Positions 1 to 6,697 are shown, numbered from the stretch's first letter. The stretch is 14,325 nucleotides of DNA from DAOTXN01 sp034435435 (GCA_034435435.1 DAOTXN010000165.1:1-14325), one strand, 5' to 3'. A program made the numbers and translations. Notes: generated by a model not told the origin, from the sequence alone.

Positions 1-360
1 GCCCGTGGCAGCCGCCTCGACTGCGCCAATGCCCAGTAGTCGGGCGCGTCGCAACAAGTTCTCGGCGACCGGGTCGGTGACGCCGGGATGATAACCCACC
101 TCGACGCTGCCGGTCGCGCCCGGTGGAGTAGACCCGTCCAGCCTTTGCCAGCAGTATCCTTCGACGACGGGGTCCACCAGCAACTCGGTCGCCAGGCGCT
201 GCAGGTCGGTCTCGGAGAGGTTGCCGCGTAAAAAGTAGAGGTCGCTGACCAGGACCTCTTGTACTTGCTGGAGGCCCAGATGAGCGACCTGAGTGAGCAG
301 CGCGGCGGCCCGCCCGTCGGGCGCTGGCGCCCGCCAGAAAACCTCAATGCTATAGTCCAC
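1..360 (-). CDS. purL: Phosphoribosylformylglycinamidine synthase, PurS-PurL fusion, N-terminal part (cut by window edge)
   Basis: The first 120 residues of a protein read leftward out of the window. FGAM synthase converts FGAR, glutamine and ATP to FGAM in purine synthesis, in the cytoplasm. Residues 4-72 look like a PurS domain (IEVFWRAPAPDGRAA, then LVSDLYFLRG). From about residue 86 a second, related beta-alpha stretch starts (VEVGYHPGVTDPVAENLL), as expected when PurS is fused to the front of PurL. The start is a GTG at 360-358. It is the first possible start after an in-frame TAG at 381-379, with an AGGAG about 11 nt upstream. No catalytic residue is visible because the ATP-binding and amidotransferase parts lie outside the window. 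The PurS-PurL reading rests on pattern recognition; a stand-alone PurS-like protein is the main alternative, but the second repeat argues against it. Confidence 0.75.
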   Translation of the reverse strand, partial: MDYSIEVFWRAPAPDGRAAALLTQVAHLGLQQVQEVLVSDLYFLRGNLSETDLQRLATELLVDPVVEGYCWQRLDGSTPPGATGSVEVGYHPGVTDPVAENLLRRARLLGIGAVEAAATG

Positions 361-409
361 CGGGTGTTGTGCTCCTGACTAGTGGGGGCATGACTTTTGA
401 CGGGCGCTC

Positions 410-438
410 ATTATAACTCAAATCGGCAGGAAAGCCAG
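410..438 (-). promoter_or_regulatory. Possible promoter of purL
   Basis: On the minus strand there is a perfect TATAAT at 415-410, about 50 nt upstream of the purL GTG. The matching -35 region (CTGGCT, 438-433, 17-nt spacing) is poor, so only the -10 is convincing. It lies just downstream of the HAD gene stop, which would let purL be transcribed on its own. Confidence 0.35.
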
Positions 439-471
439 TCGCGGCGGCGGTGCGGGTGAGCGCAGGTATTT

Positions 472-1203
472 TTAATTCCAGCGCGCCAGCAGCGCTTCCA
501 GCTCGGCAAAGGAGGCGATCTCGGCGTCGGCTCGCACGCCGTCGTGCGGCCAGTCGCGCACACCGATGAAACGCACCGCTCGCATACCCACGGCCTGCGC
601 GCCGGCGATGTCGGTGCGGGGATAGTCGCCGATGTGCACCGCTGCCTCGGGGGGGACGCCCATACGGGCCAGCGTGTCCAAAAAGGCGCGCGGATGGGGC
701 TTGCTGACTCCCAGCTCGTCGGAAAAGGTCAGATGCGTAAAGTGGCGCAGAATGCCATTTTGGTCCATCCACCGGCGCAATAGTTTGCCGGGCGACAGGC
801 CGGTGTCGCAGATGAGACCCAAGCGGTAGCGTTCGGCCAGGCGTGGCAGCAATCTATCCAATCCGTCCACCAGGGGCGGCTGGGCAGCCATCCCCGAAAC
901 CGCCATGGTATGGACCAACGCCTCGTGTTCGGCGGGCGGCAGGTGTGCGCCCAGGTCGGCCAGCACCAGCGCCACCCAATGTTCCGCGCCAAAAGTGCGC
1001 TGCTCCTGCTCCCACACCCGATCCCACTCGCGCCAGGCGTGGGTGATCGCTGCTTCGATCTGCGCTTCGGAGATATGTCCCTGGTCGGCCTGATCGAGCG
1101 TCTCTTTGATGCGCCGCACGCGCACGTCGCCCGCGTAGGTTCCCACGAATAACGTGTCCCAAAAGTCGAACGTAATCGCCTGGATCAATGCGTCACTCGT
1201 CAC
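472..1203 (-). CDS. HAD-superfamily hydrolase with a helical cap
   Basis: A 243-residue HAD-fold protein, probably cytoplasmic and acting on a small phosphorylated or halogenated substrate. Visible motifs are motif I FDFWDTL with nucleophile D13, motif II T134 in ICDTGLS, motif III K168 in SKPHPRAF, and motif IV GD..R.D at 192-198. A helical C1-type cap fits between about residues 20 and 105. The residue two after the nucleophile is W15, where phosphatases normally carry the acid/base Asp; D16 follows it. The GTG start (1203-1201) lies inside a GTGACGA tandem repeat and overlaps the upstream glycosyltransferase gene by 11 nt, suggesting translational coupling. No strong Shine-Dalgarno is visible; a TTG at 1188-1186 is an alternative start. 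Family assignment is firm; substrate is unknown. Confidence 0.85.
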   Translation of the reverse strand: MTSDALIQAITFDFWDTLFVGTYAGDVRVRRIKETLDQADQGHISEAQIEAAITHAWREWDRVWEQEQRTFGAEHWVALVLADLGAHLPPAEHEALVHTMAVSGMAAQPPLVDGLDRLLPRLAERYRLGLICDTGLSPGKLLRRWMDQNGILRHFTHLTFSDELGVSKPHPRAFLDTLARMGVPPEAAVHIGDYPRTDIAGAQAVGMRAVRFIGVRDWPHDGVRADAEIASFAELEALLARWN

Positions 1204-1210
1204 TCGTCAC
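1190..1210 (-). repeat. Three tandem GTGACGA-type heptamers at a gene overlap
   Basis: Read on the minus strand, units start at 1210, 1203 and 1196 (GTGACGA, GTGACGA, GTGACGC). The stop codon of the glycosyltransferase and the GTG start of the HAD gene both fall in this repeat. The units share the GTGA core of the longer heptamer block at 10740-10816. Confidence 0.8.
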
Positions 1211-2161
1211 TTGCTCAAACCCCAGCGTCTCGCGCACGATGTACAACGGGCGGTCCTTCACCTCGTCGTAGATGCGGCCCAGGTACTCGCCGATGATGCC
1301 GATGCTGATGAGCTGCACGCCGCCCAAAAAGAGCACCGCCACCAACGTGGTGGCCTGGCCGTAAAACGGCGGCGAACCGTCGTTGACCAGCCGCAAAAAG
1401 ATAACCACCAGCATGAATATCCCGCTCAACGCGGCGATGGCCCAGCCCAGGTAGGAGGCCAGTTGCAGCGGCAGATACGAAAAGCCGGTGATGGCGTCCA
1501 TGGCAAAACGGAACATTTTGCGGAAGGGATACTTGGTCTCGCCGGCCAGCCGGGCCGCTCGCTTGTAGGTGACGCCGGTCTGCCGAAAGCCCACCCACAC
1601 GCTCATGCCCCGAATGAAGCGATGCCGCTCGCGCATCTGGTTGAGCACGCTCACGGCGCGGCGATCCAGCAGGCGAAAGTCGCCCGTGTCCATGGGGATG
1701 TCTACGTCGGTGATGCGGTAGATGAGCCGGTAAAAGAGCCTGGCGGTGAACTCTTTGAACCAGGTCTCGCCCTCGCGCTCGGCGCGGATGGCATACACGA
1801 CCTCGTAACCCTCCTTCCAGCGTTGAATCATCTCCAGGATGACTTCGGGTGGGTCTTGCAGGTCGGCGTCAATGATGACTACGGCGTCGCCCTGGGCGTG
1901 GTCCAGCCCGGCGGTGACGGCCAACTGGTGCCCAAAGTTGCGCGCAAAGTCCACCAGCTTGACGCGCGGGTCGGCGGCGTGCAGCTCGCGCACGATCTCG
2001 GCAGTGCGGTCGCGGCTGCCATCGTTGACAATGACCAGCTCCCACGGCTCGCCGGTGGCGTCCATCACCTCGGCCACGCGCTGGTAGAGGGCATGTAGCA
2101 CGGCCTCTTCGTTGTAGGCCGGGGCGACGATGGAGTAGCGGGGGTTTTCAGGCTGTGTCAT
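1193..2161 (-). CDS. Family 2 glycosyltransferase, GtrB/DPM1-like, membrane-anchored
   Basis: A 322-residue GT2 enzyme that by family transfers a sugar from a nucleotide donor to a polyprenyl (undecaprenyl) phosphate at the inner face of the membrane, feeding cell-surface glycan synthesis. The GT-A fold begins at IVAPAYNEE (11-19) and NDGSRD (46-51). The metal-binding DAD is at 98-100 in DADLQDPPE. GETKYPFRKM (207-216) matches the conserved lipid-acceptor region. Two membrane spans follow at about 233-257 and 269-294, and the protein ends with a short charged tail. Length and layout match GtrB/YkcC-type enzymes. The ATG start has a GAGG about 11-12 nt upstream. The gene begins 25 nt after the VapC stop and overlaps the HAD gene, so all four minus-strand genes may share a transcript. 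Donor sugar cannot be deduced. Confidence 0.92.
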   Translation of the reverse strand: MTQPENPRYSIVAPAYNEEAVLHALYQRVAEVMDATGEPWELVIVNDGSRDRTAEIVRELHAADPRVKLVDFARNFGHQLAVTAGLDHAQGDAVVIIDADLQDPPEVILEMIQRWKEGYEVVYAIRAEREGETWFKEFTARLFYRLIYRITDVDIPMDTGDFRLLDRRAVSVLNQMRERHRFIRGMSVWVGFRQTGVTYKRAARLAGETKYPFRKMFRFAMDAITGFSYLPLQLASYLGWAIAALSGIFMLVVIFLRLVNDGSPPFYGQATTLVAVLFLGGVQLISIGIIGEYLGRIYDEVKDRPLYIVRETLGFEQVTSDE

Positions 2162-2186
2162 CCAGTATGTTTACCTCACTTTTTTG

Positions 2187-2582
2187 TTATGGGGCATAGG
2201 CTTCAAAATCGGCCTCGTGGGCCAGGCATTTGACCAGCCGCAGATCACGGGTGAGGACAGGTAGGTTGCATCCGTGCGCCGTGGCGACGATGAGCGCATC
2301 CATCCAGCCCAGGCCTTGCGTGGCATACTGCTGCATCCAGGCCCCGGCCTGGCGAGCCGCAACAGAATTGAGTGGAAGTCGAATAAAGAGAGATAGCAAT
2401 GCCTCGTGGCGCTCAACCTCGTGAGCCCGCAGGCCGCGCCAGAGTTCTGCCTCGGTAATGACCGACAGGTATGCCATCAAATTATCTGACAGTAACGCGT
2501 CGAGATAAGGCCGGACCGTTGGTCGTCCCCGATAGAGATCGATCAGCGCGTTCGAGTCAAACAACATGGCCGGCTCAGGCAT
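2187..2582 (-). CDS. vapC: VapC-type PIN-domain toxin (ribonuclease)
   Basis: A 131-residue PIN-domain protein, the usual length of VapC toxins, which cleave RNA in a Mg-dependent manner when not bound by antitoxin. The acidic site is visible: D9 in LFDSNALIDLYRG, E46 in ITEAELWRG, D95 in WMDALIVATA and D113 in VLTRDLRLV. I chose the ATG at 2582-2580, which overlaps the antitoxin stop by 8 nt and is typical of coupled TA pairs. An ATG five codons later (2567) is nearly as good. A longer upstream reading reaching 2663 lies inside the antitoxin gene and is unlikely. The partner is the Phd/YefM-like protein just upstream. All four PIN acidic positions are present, so the toxin looks intact. Confidence 0.9.
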   Translation of the reverse strand: MPEPAMLFDSNALIDLYRGRPTVRPYLDALLSDNLMAYLSVITEAELWRGLRAHEVERHEALLSLFIRLPLNSVAARQAGAWMQQYATQGLGWMDALIVATAHGCNLPVLTRDLRLVKCLAHEADFEAYAP

Positions 2583-2877
2583 CGGTCCACTCGCTTTGCC
2601 AACGTTCCCGGTTGCGCTCCAGCCACGTGGCGTCGATATCTTGGCGTCCGGCCCACATCCCAAAGGACGCGCGCGCCAGCTCGACGAGGTGGTCGGCAGA
2701 AGAGGGGATCACTCGCTGCGTCTCCTCGTAGGTTTGTATGCTGAGAATGACGGCGACCGGTTTCCCACCCCGCTCAACGAGCACGGGACCACCGGTGCGG
2801 GCGAGCTCACGCAGGACAGCGCCAAAACGATTTTTGACCTCTGTAGCAGACAGTGTACGCGACCAACGCGTGGCCAT
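2575..2877 (-). CDS. Phd/YefM-family antitoxin
   Basis: A 100-residue antitoxin. The N-terminal half has the Phd/YefM DNA-binding pattern (SATEVKNRFGAVLRE at 9-23, VLVERGGKPVAVILS at 32-46, then the YEE at 50-52). The C-terminal half is charged and tryptophan-rich (WAGRQD, WLERNRERW) and would wrap around the toxin. By family it binds its own promoter and represses it, more strongly together with the toxin. The ATG has a strong AAGGAG five nt upstream. The gene is followed directly by the PIN toxin. Pairing of a Phd/YefM-type antitoxin with a VapC-type toxin is common. Divergent transcription with the ParB-like pair places both start regions in a 137-bp gap. Confidence 0.9.
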   Translation of the reverse strand: MATRWSRTLSATEVKNRFGAVLRELARTGGPVLVERGGKPVAVILSIQTYEETQRVIPSSADHLVELARASFGMWAGRQDIDATWLERNRERWQSEWTDA

Positions 2878-2900
2878 GGTGTCTCCTTTTGGTCGAATAG

Positions 2901-2910
2901 ATTAGCTAAT
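2901..2910. promoter_or_regulatory. Palindromic operator ATTAGCTAAT
   Basis: A perfect 10-bp palindrome sits at the predicted transcription start of the antitoxin gene, just downstream of the -10 box. Phd/YefM antitoxins bind short AT-rich palindromes in their own promoters, so this is the likely autoregulatory site. The family behaviour is known; binding here is inferred. Confidence 0.55.
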
Positions 2911-2913
2911 GGG

Positions 2914-2942
2914 ATTATAGCCGGAAAGAGCCAGATTGCCAA
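2914..2942 (-). promoter_or_regulatory. Promoter of the toxin-antitoxin pair
   Basis: On the minus strand, TTGGCA (2942-2937) and TATAAT (2919-2914) are separated by exactly 17 nt, close to the sigma-70 consensus. Predicted start of transcription is near 2907, about 30 nt before the antitoxin ATG. Confidence 0.75.
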
Positions 2943-2959
2943 GCCCCCGCCAGTCACTC

Positions 2960-2987
2960 TTGACAACCTTCCATTTCCCCATAGAAT
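2960..2987 (+). promoter_or_regulatory. Promoter of the ParB-like gene pair
   Basis: TTGACA (2960-2965), 16-nt spacer, TAGAAT (2982-2987), about 27 nt before the first ParB-like ATG. The -35 boxes of this promoter and the divergent antitoxin promoter are only about 17 nt apart, so regulator binding could affect both. Confidence 0.65.
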
Positions 2988-3014
2988 GGGAAGCGTGTAT
3001 GAGGAGCGAGAGCT

Positions 3015-4049
3015 ATGATGGACGAGCAGAGACAGCGTCAAGGCTCAGGTTATCTCACCCCAGGGAACCTGTCGCGGTTGCCAGGGCACACGCCCGCCGA
3101 CGAGGTGTTTAACCAGGCGCGGCGGCGCGCTTTCATTCAAGATATTCTGGCGCCGCTGCGTAACGAACCGACCGGCCTATTGCCGTTTGAACAAGTACGG
3201 CAAACGCTGAACCTGGGTAGCCAGCGCTATCGGGGGATTCAAGAGGTGCCGCTGGATCGCATCGTGGGCAGCGTGGCTCGCTATCACGATTTTAGCCGCG
3301 CTTTTATGCCCCGGCGCGAGTCGCTGCGCCGGCGCTGGCGGCGCGTGATGGACCTGAGCGGGCGACTGCCGCCCATCGACGTCTATCAGGTCGGCGAGAT
3401 CTATTTCGTAGTAGATGGCAATCATCGCGTCTCGGTGGCGCGGCAGTCTGGCGCAACCACCATCGAGGCGCATGTGTGGGAGTATCAGACCCGCGTGCCG
3501 GTCGAGTCGAATGACGATTTGAACGACATTCTTATCCGACAGGAATATTTGGAGTTTTTGGACCAATCCCACCTGGACCGCAACCGGCCCGAACAGCGTA
3601 TTATTTTTACCGTGCCCGGTCGCTACTGCCAGTTGGGCGAAGAGATCGCGCGCCATCGAGCGTGGCTCGATCGGCAGCACATCTACACGGTCTCATTCGA
3701 AGAAGCGACTACCCACTGGTACGACAGCGTCTACTTACCCATGGTGCAAGTGATCCGCGAACAAAACATCCTGGCCCAATTTCCAGGGCGCACCGAGGCC
3801 GACCTCGTGGCGTATATTTTACGCTACCGGAATGAGCTGGAGCAAACGTGGGGCGAGGCGTCGCCAGCCCCTGCGCTTAGCCTGGTCAGCGGTGAGAGCG
3901 ACGAAGCACTGTCCCAGGCCGACGAATCACGCCGGCGCTCGGAGCAGGCGGCGCAACAATTTGCCGAAAAAACGCGCCGCAACTGGTGGGGACGTTGGGT
4001 GGCCTGGGTCAGGCGCCGGGTTTTGCGCTGGGAGGTGCTAGACCGATAG
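3015..4049 (+). CDS. ParB/sulfiredoxin-like-fold protein, first of two tandem paralogues
   Basis: A 344-residue protein of unknown function. VPLDRI (78-83) resembles the first strand motif of ParB N-terminal domains, and DGNHRVSVAR (134-143) matches the G-x-x-R region shared by ParB, sulfiredoxin and SerK-type kinases, which bind nucleotides there. After this domain come IEAHVWEY (150-157), LEFLDQ, RPEQRIIF (191-198) and a conserved FPGRTEADL (256-264). The C-terminus is a charged linker followed by a basic, Trp/Arg-rich end (NWWGRWVAWVRRRV, 323-336) that could form an amphipathic membrane-binding helix. The ATG has GAGGAG eight nt upstream; a second ATG follows directly. It is 17 nt upstream of its paralogue, about 55-60% identical by eye over residues 31-157, and clearly co-transcribed. 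Not partition ParB: no HTH domain and no parA neighbour. DNA binding, CTP binding or kinase activity are all open. Confidence 0.8.
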   Translation: MMDEQRQRQGSGYLTPGNLSRLPGHTPADEVFNQARRRAFIQDILAPLRNEPTGLLPFEQVRQTLNLGSQRYRGIQEVPLDRIVGSVARYHDFSRAFMPRRESLRRRWRRVMDLSGRLPPIDVYQVGEIYFVVDGNHRVSVARQSGATTIEAHVWEYQTRVPVESNDDLNDILIRQEYLEFLDQSHLDRNRPEQRIIFTVPGRYCQLGEEIARHRAWLDRQHIYTVSFEEATTHWYDSVYLPMVQVIREQNILAQFPGRTEADLVAYILRYRNELEQTWGEASPAPALSLVSGESDEALSQADESRRRSEQAAQQFAEKTRRNWWGRWVAWVRRRVLRWEVLDR

Positions 4050-4066
4050 CCGGAAGAGGGGGTGTT

Positions 4067-4957
4067 TTGAGCAGCTCACTGGCGGTTTCAGGACAAGAGT
4101 TCGATCGGGCGCATCAACGGGCGATTATGGAAGATTTGCTGGCGCAATTGCGTGGGCAATCGGCCGACTTGCTGCCTTTTGAAGAGGTGCACCACCGGCT
4201 GCGCCTGGCCAGCCGGGCCTATCGCGGCCTGCGGAATGTGCCGGTGGACCGCATCATCGGCAGCGTGGGGCGCTATCGAGATTTTACACGCAGTTTCCTG
4301 CCCCGGCGCGAGCAGTTGCGCCAACGCTGGTTGCGGGTTGACCGCCTGGCCGCTGAATGCGGCGTCCCGCCTATCGAGCTATATCAGGTGGGTGAAGTCT
4401 ATTTTGTGCTGGACGGGAACCACCGCGTTTCGGTCGCCCGGCGATCCAAATGGCCCACCATCGAGGCGCACGTGTGGGAATATGCGAGCCGGATTTCTTT
4501 GGAGCCAGATACGACGGTGGACGATTTACTGATCAAGGCCGAGTACGTGGAGTTTCTGGAGCATACCCGGCTGGACCAGACCCGTCCGGAACAACGCATC
4601 CTATTTTCTATCCCCGGCAGCTACCGTGAGCTGGAGTTTCAGATCGCTCTGTTTCAGGACGCGCTCAGTCGCATTGACGGGCAACCTTTCGACGTGACCG
4701 AGGCCGCCGCCCTGTGGTACGATATGATCTACACGGCGGTGGTGCAGATCATCCAGCAGCAGGGCGTGCTGGCCCGCTTTCCCGGCCGCACCGAGGCGGA
4801 TCTGTTCGTGTGGATTGTGCAACATCAGAAAGAGTTGAGCGAAGAGTACGGTTACACCGTGCCGATGACCGCGGCCACCGACCACGTGGCAGATCATCAC
4901 GGCGTCGGGTGGCCGCGGCGGTTCCTGATCGCTCTGAGCAAAAAGCTGGCAGGTTAA
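4067..4957 (+). CDS. ParB/sulfiredoxin-like-fold protein, second tandem paralogue
   Basis: A 296-residue paralogue of the preceding protein with the same order of blocks: LLPFEEV (35-41), VPVDRIIGSVGRY (58-70), YQVGEVYFVLDGNHRVSVAR (106-125), IEAHVWEY (132-139), RPEQRILFSIPG (173-184) and FPGRTEADL (238-246). It lacks the first protein's roughly 20-residue N-terminal extension and most of its C-terminal linker, but ends in a basic amphipathic stretch (GWPRRFLIALSKKLAG). I chose the TTG at 4067, preceded by GGAAGAGGGGG and 17 nt after the previous stop. The longer reading from an ATG at 3986 overlaps the first gene by 64 nt and adds residues with no counterpart in the paralogue. The stop codon overlaps that of the convergent AOR gene. 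Function unknown; it may form a heteromer with its neighbour. Confidence 0.8.
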   Translation: MSSSLAVSGQEFDRAHQRAIMEDLLAQLRGQSADLLPFEEVHHRLRLASRAYRGLRNVPVDRIIGSVGRYRDFTRSFLPRREQLRQRWLRVDRLAAECGVPPIELYQVGEVYFVLDGNHRVSVARRSKWPTIEAHVWEYASRISLEPDTTVDDLLIKAEYVEFLEHTRLDQTRPEQRILFSIPGSYRELEFQIALFQDALSRIDGQPFDVTEAAALWYDMIYTAVVQIIQQQGVLARFPGRTEADLFVWIVQHQKELSEEYGYTVPMTAATDHVADHHGVGWPRRFLIALSKKLAG

Positions 4958-4966
4958 TCCACCTGC
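4949..4966. terminator. Small hairpin at convergent gene ends
   Basis: GCAGGT (4949-4954) and ACCTGC (4961-4966) form a 6-bp stem around the overlapping stop codons of the second ParB-like gene and the AOR gene. No T-run follows on either strand, so a role in termination is only possible. Confidence 0.25.
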
Positions 4967-6672
4967 AAACTTGCAAACATGCCATCCAATTCTTCTGCCG
5001 GTACGTCGAACACGGCCTCGTAGGGCGGCAGCGGCTCCCGAGTCATCCATTCGGGGATGCGGTCGTCGGCGGCAGTAAATCCGGCGGCTTGGTTAAAGGC
5101 TCGCTCCAAGCGCAGCGTTTCGCGCCCCAACACTTGTAGCGCCTCCTCGCCCAGGTCCCAGCCGTAACGCCCTCTCAACAGGTCGCGGATCGCGCCCGGC
5201 GCAGTCGCAAAGCCAAACCCACCAAAGAGACACACGCCTAACGTATCGTACCCCGCCATGTTGACCTGCGTCCTGGCCGAAAGCTCCGCCTGACCTTTGG
5301 GGTCCAGGTGGTCCACCTGGGCGCGGATGGTCAGGCCGGCGGTGTGGTCGGCCCCCTGGGGCGACGTGGCATAGGTGACGCCGGTGCCCTTGATGGCCCG
5401 CGGGTCATAAGCCGACATGCCTTGCCCCTTTACCACCGGCACGCGCGTGACCCCATACGCCTTGCCCACGCTGACGGCTCCGCTGCCCAACATCCGCCCC
5501 AACGGCGTGCCCTGGCGGATTTCATCCAGCAATTCCAGCGCCCGCCGACCGTCGCCAAAGGCCAGCAGTCCGGCCTCGGCCGCCACGCCCAGCGCCGCGC
5601 CCACTTCGATGGTGTCCATGCCCAGGTCGTTGATCTCGCGGTTGAGGCGGGCGATAGTATCCAGATCGTCGATGTCCAGGTTGGCCCCTAGCAGCCCGAT
5701 GGTCTCGTACTCGACGGGCGACGAGATCTTTTTGCCGTCGGCGGCGGCAAAGCAGTTGGAACAGCGGATCACACAGCCGGGCATGCAGGCGTGGGTGGTC
5801 TGGCCCTCGCCGCCTCGGGCCAGGATCAGCTCACGCATGGTCTCGCCGCTGATTTTTTCGGCCCCCTCGAACTGGCCGGCCGAAAAGTTGCGTGTAGGCA
5901 GACCGCCGTGCTTGTAACACAACATGGTCATGGCCGCCGTGCCGAAATCGCTATAGACGGCGGTCTGGGGATGGGCCATGAGCGACTGTGTGTAGCGTTT
6001 GGCGGCGTCCTTGTAGAGGACCGGGTCGGCCAGGGGTGGTTTTGCGCCGCGGCTCGCGTCGATGACGATGGCCTTGAGGCGTTTGGCGCCCATCACCGCG
6101 CCCAATCCGCCCCGGGCCGCGATGCGTGACGGTTCGCGGTCTTTGTCCAGGTTTTGGATACCCGCCGCTGCCAGGCGCATCTCGCCGGCCGGGCCGATGA
6201 GGGCGATGGCGACTTGGGAACCGTAACGCTCCAGCAAGCGAGAAGCCGTCTCGTATACACCCAAGCCCACCAGATCGCCGGCCGGCTCAAAGCGCCCGCC
6301 GTCCTGCCTGAGATGCGCCACCCACCAACTGTCGTCCGGCGGCGCGCCCTCGACGATGAGGGCTTTGACGCCCAGGTGGGTCAGTTTGAGGGCGGTGGTG
6401 CCGCCAGCGTTGGCCTCTTTGACGCCGCCCGTCAGCGGGCTTTTGCCGCCCACCGAGAGGCGGTCGCAACTGGAGAGCATGTGGCCCACCAGCAGGCCGG
6501 GTGTAAAGAGCAACTTGTTAGACGGCCCCAGTGGGTCGCACAAGGGCGGTATTTCGTCCAGCAGGATGCGCGGGATGAGCCCCCGCCCGCCGAGGCGTTG
6601 CCAGGTTTCAGGCACAGGGGCGGTTGTCACGCTTCGATCGGTCACGTCGATGCGCCAGATTGTTTCAGCCAT
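4954..6672 (-). CDS. Aldehyde:ferredoxin oxidoreductase (AOR) family protein
   Basis: A 572-residue member of the AOR family, tungsten- or molybdenum-bis-pterin enzymes with one [4Fe-4S] cluster that oxidise aldehydes to acids or act on other substrates with ferredoxin. The N-terminal AOR domain (about 1-205) shows LGGRGL (27-32), SVGGKSPLTGGV (73-84) and ARGGLGAVMGAKRLKAI (186-202). Cluster cysteines are C296, C300, C304 (spacing x3, x3, not the x2, x3 of Pyrococcus AOR), plus C307 and the distal C481 in TLGVCLFGG. GADHTAG (440-446) fits the pterin/active-site region. No signal peptide, so cytoplasmic. The ATG has AGGAGA seven nt upstream. No ferredoxin, MoaD or cofactor gene is nearby. It follows the polyamine transporter genes but behind a strong hairpin. 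Substrate is not predictable. Confidence 0.93.
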   Translation of the reverse strand: MAETIWRIDVTDRSVTTAPVPETWQRLGGRGLIPRILLDEIPPLCDPLGPSNKLLFTPGLLVGHMLSSCDRLSVGGKSPLTGGVKEANAGGTTALKLTHLGVKALIVEGAPPDDSWWVAHLRQDGGRFEPAGDLVGLGVYETASRLLERYGSQVAIALIGPAGEMRLAAAGIQNLDKDREPSRIAARGGLGAVMGAKRLKAIVIDASRGAKPPLADPVLYKDAAKRYTQSLMAHPQTAVYSDFGTAAMTMLCYKHGGLPTRNFSAGQFEGAEKISGETMRELILARGGEGQTTHACMPGCVIRCSNCFAAADGKKISSPVEYETIGLLGANLDIDDLDTIARLNREINDLGMDTIEVGAALGVAAEAGLLAFGDGRRALELLDEIRQGTPLGRMLGSGAVSVGKAYGVTRVPVVKGQGMSAYDPRAIKGTGVTYATSPQGADHTAGLTIRAQVDHLDPKGQAELSARTQVNMAGYDTLGVCLFGGFGFATAPGAIRDLLRGRYGWDLGEEALQVLGRETLRLERAFNQAAGFTAADDRIPEWMTREPLPPYEAVFDVPAEELDGMFASLQVD

Positions 6673-6697
6673 TGGGGCTTCTCCTGTTTAAAAGGCA

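Noticed and set aside
1154..2098. A 314-codon open frame on the plus strand opposite the glycosyltransferase gene
   Set aside because: It lies antisense to a clear GT2 enzyme, has His/Gln-rich low-complexity composition, no start signal and no domain; it is a GC-driven shadow.
2583..2663. Longer N-terminus for the PIN toxin
   Set aside because: It would be coded entirely inside the antitoxin gene; PIN toxins start just before the first catalytic Asp, as the 2582 ATG does.
2971..2989. CCATT...AATGG dyad across the -10 of the ParB-like promoter
   Set aside because: Only five base pairs in an A/T and C/G-rich context; too weak to call an operator.
3986..4066. Upstream ATG extension of the second ParB-like gene
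   Set aside because: It overlaps the first gene by 64 nt, lacks a ribosome binding site and adds residues with no match in the paralogue.
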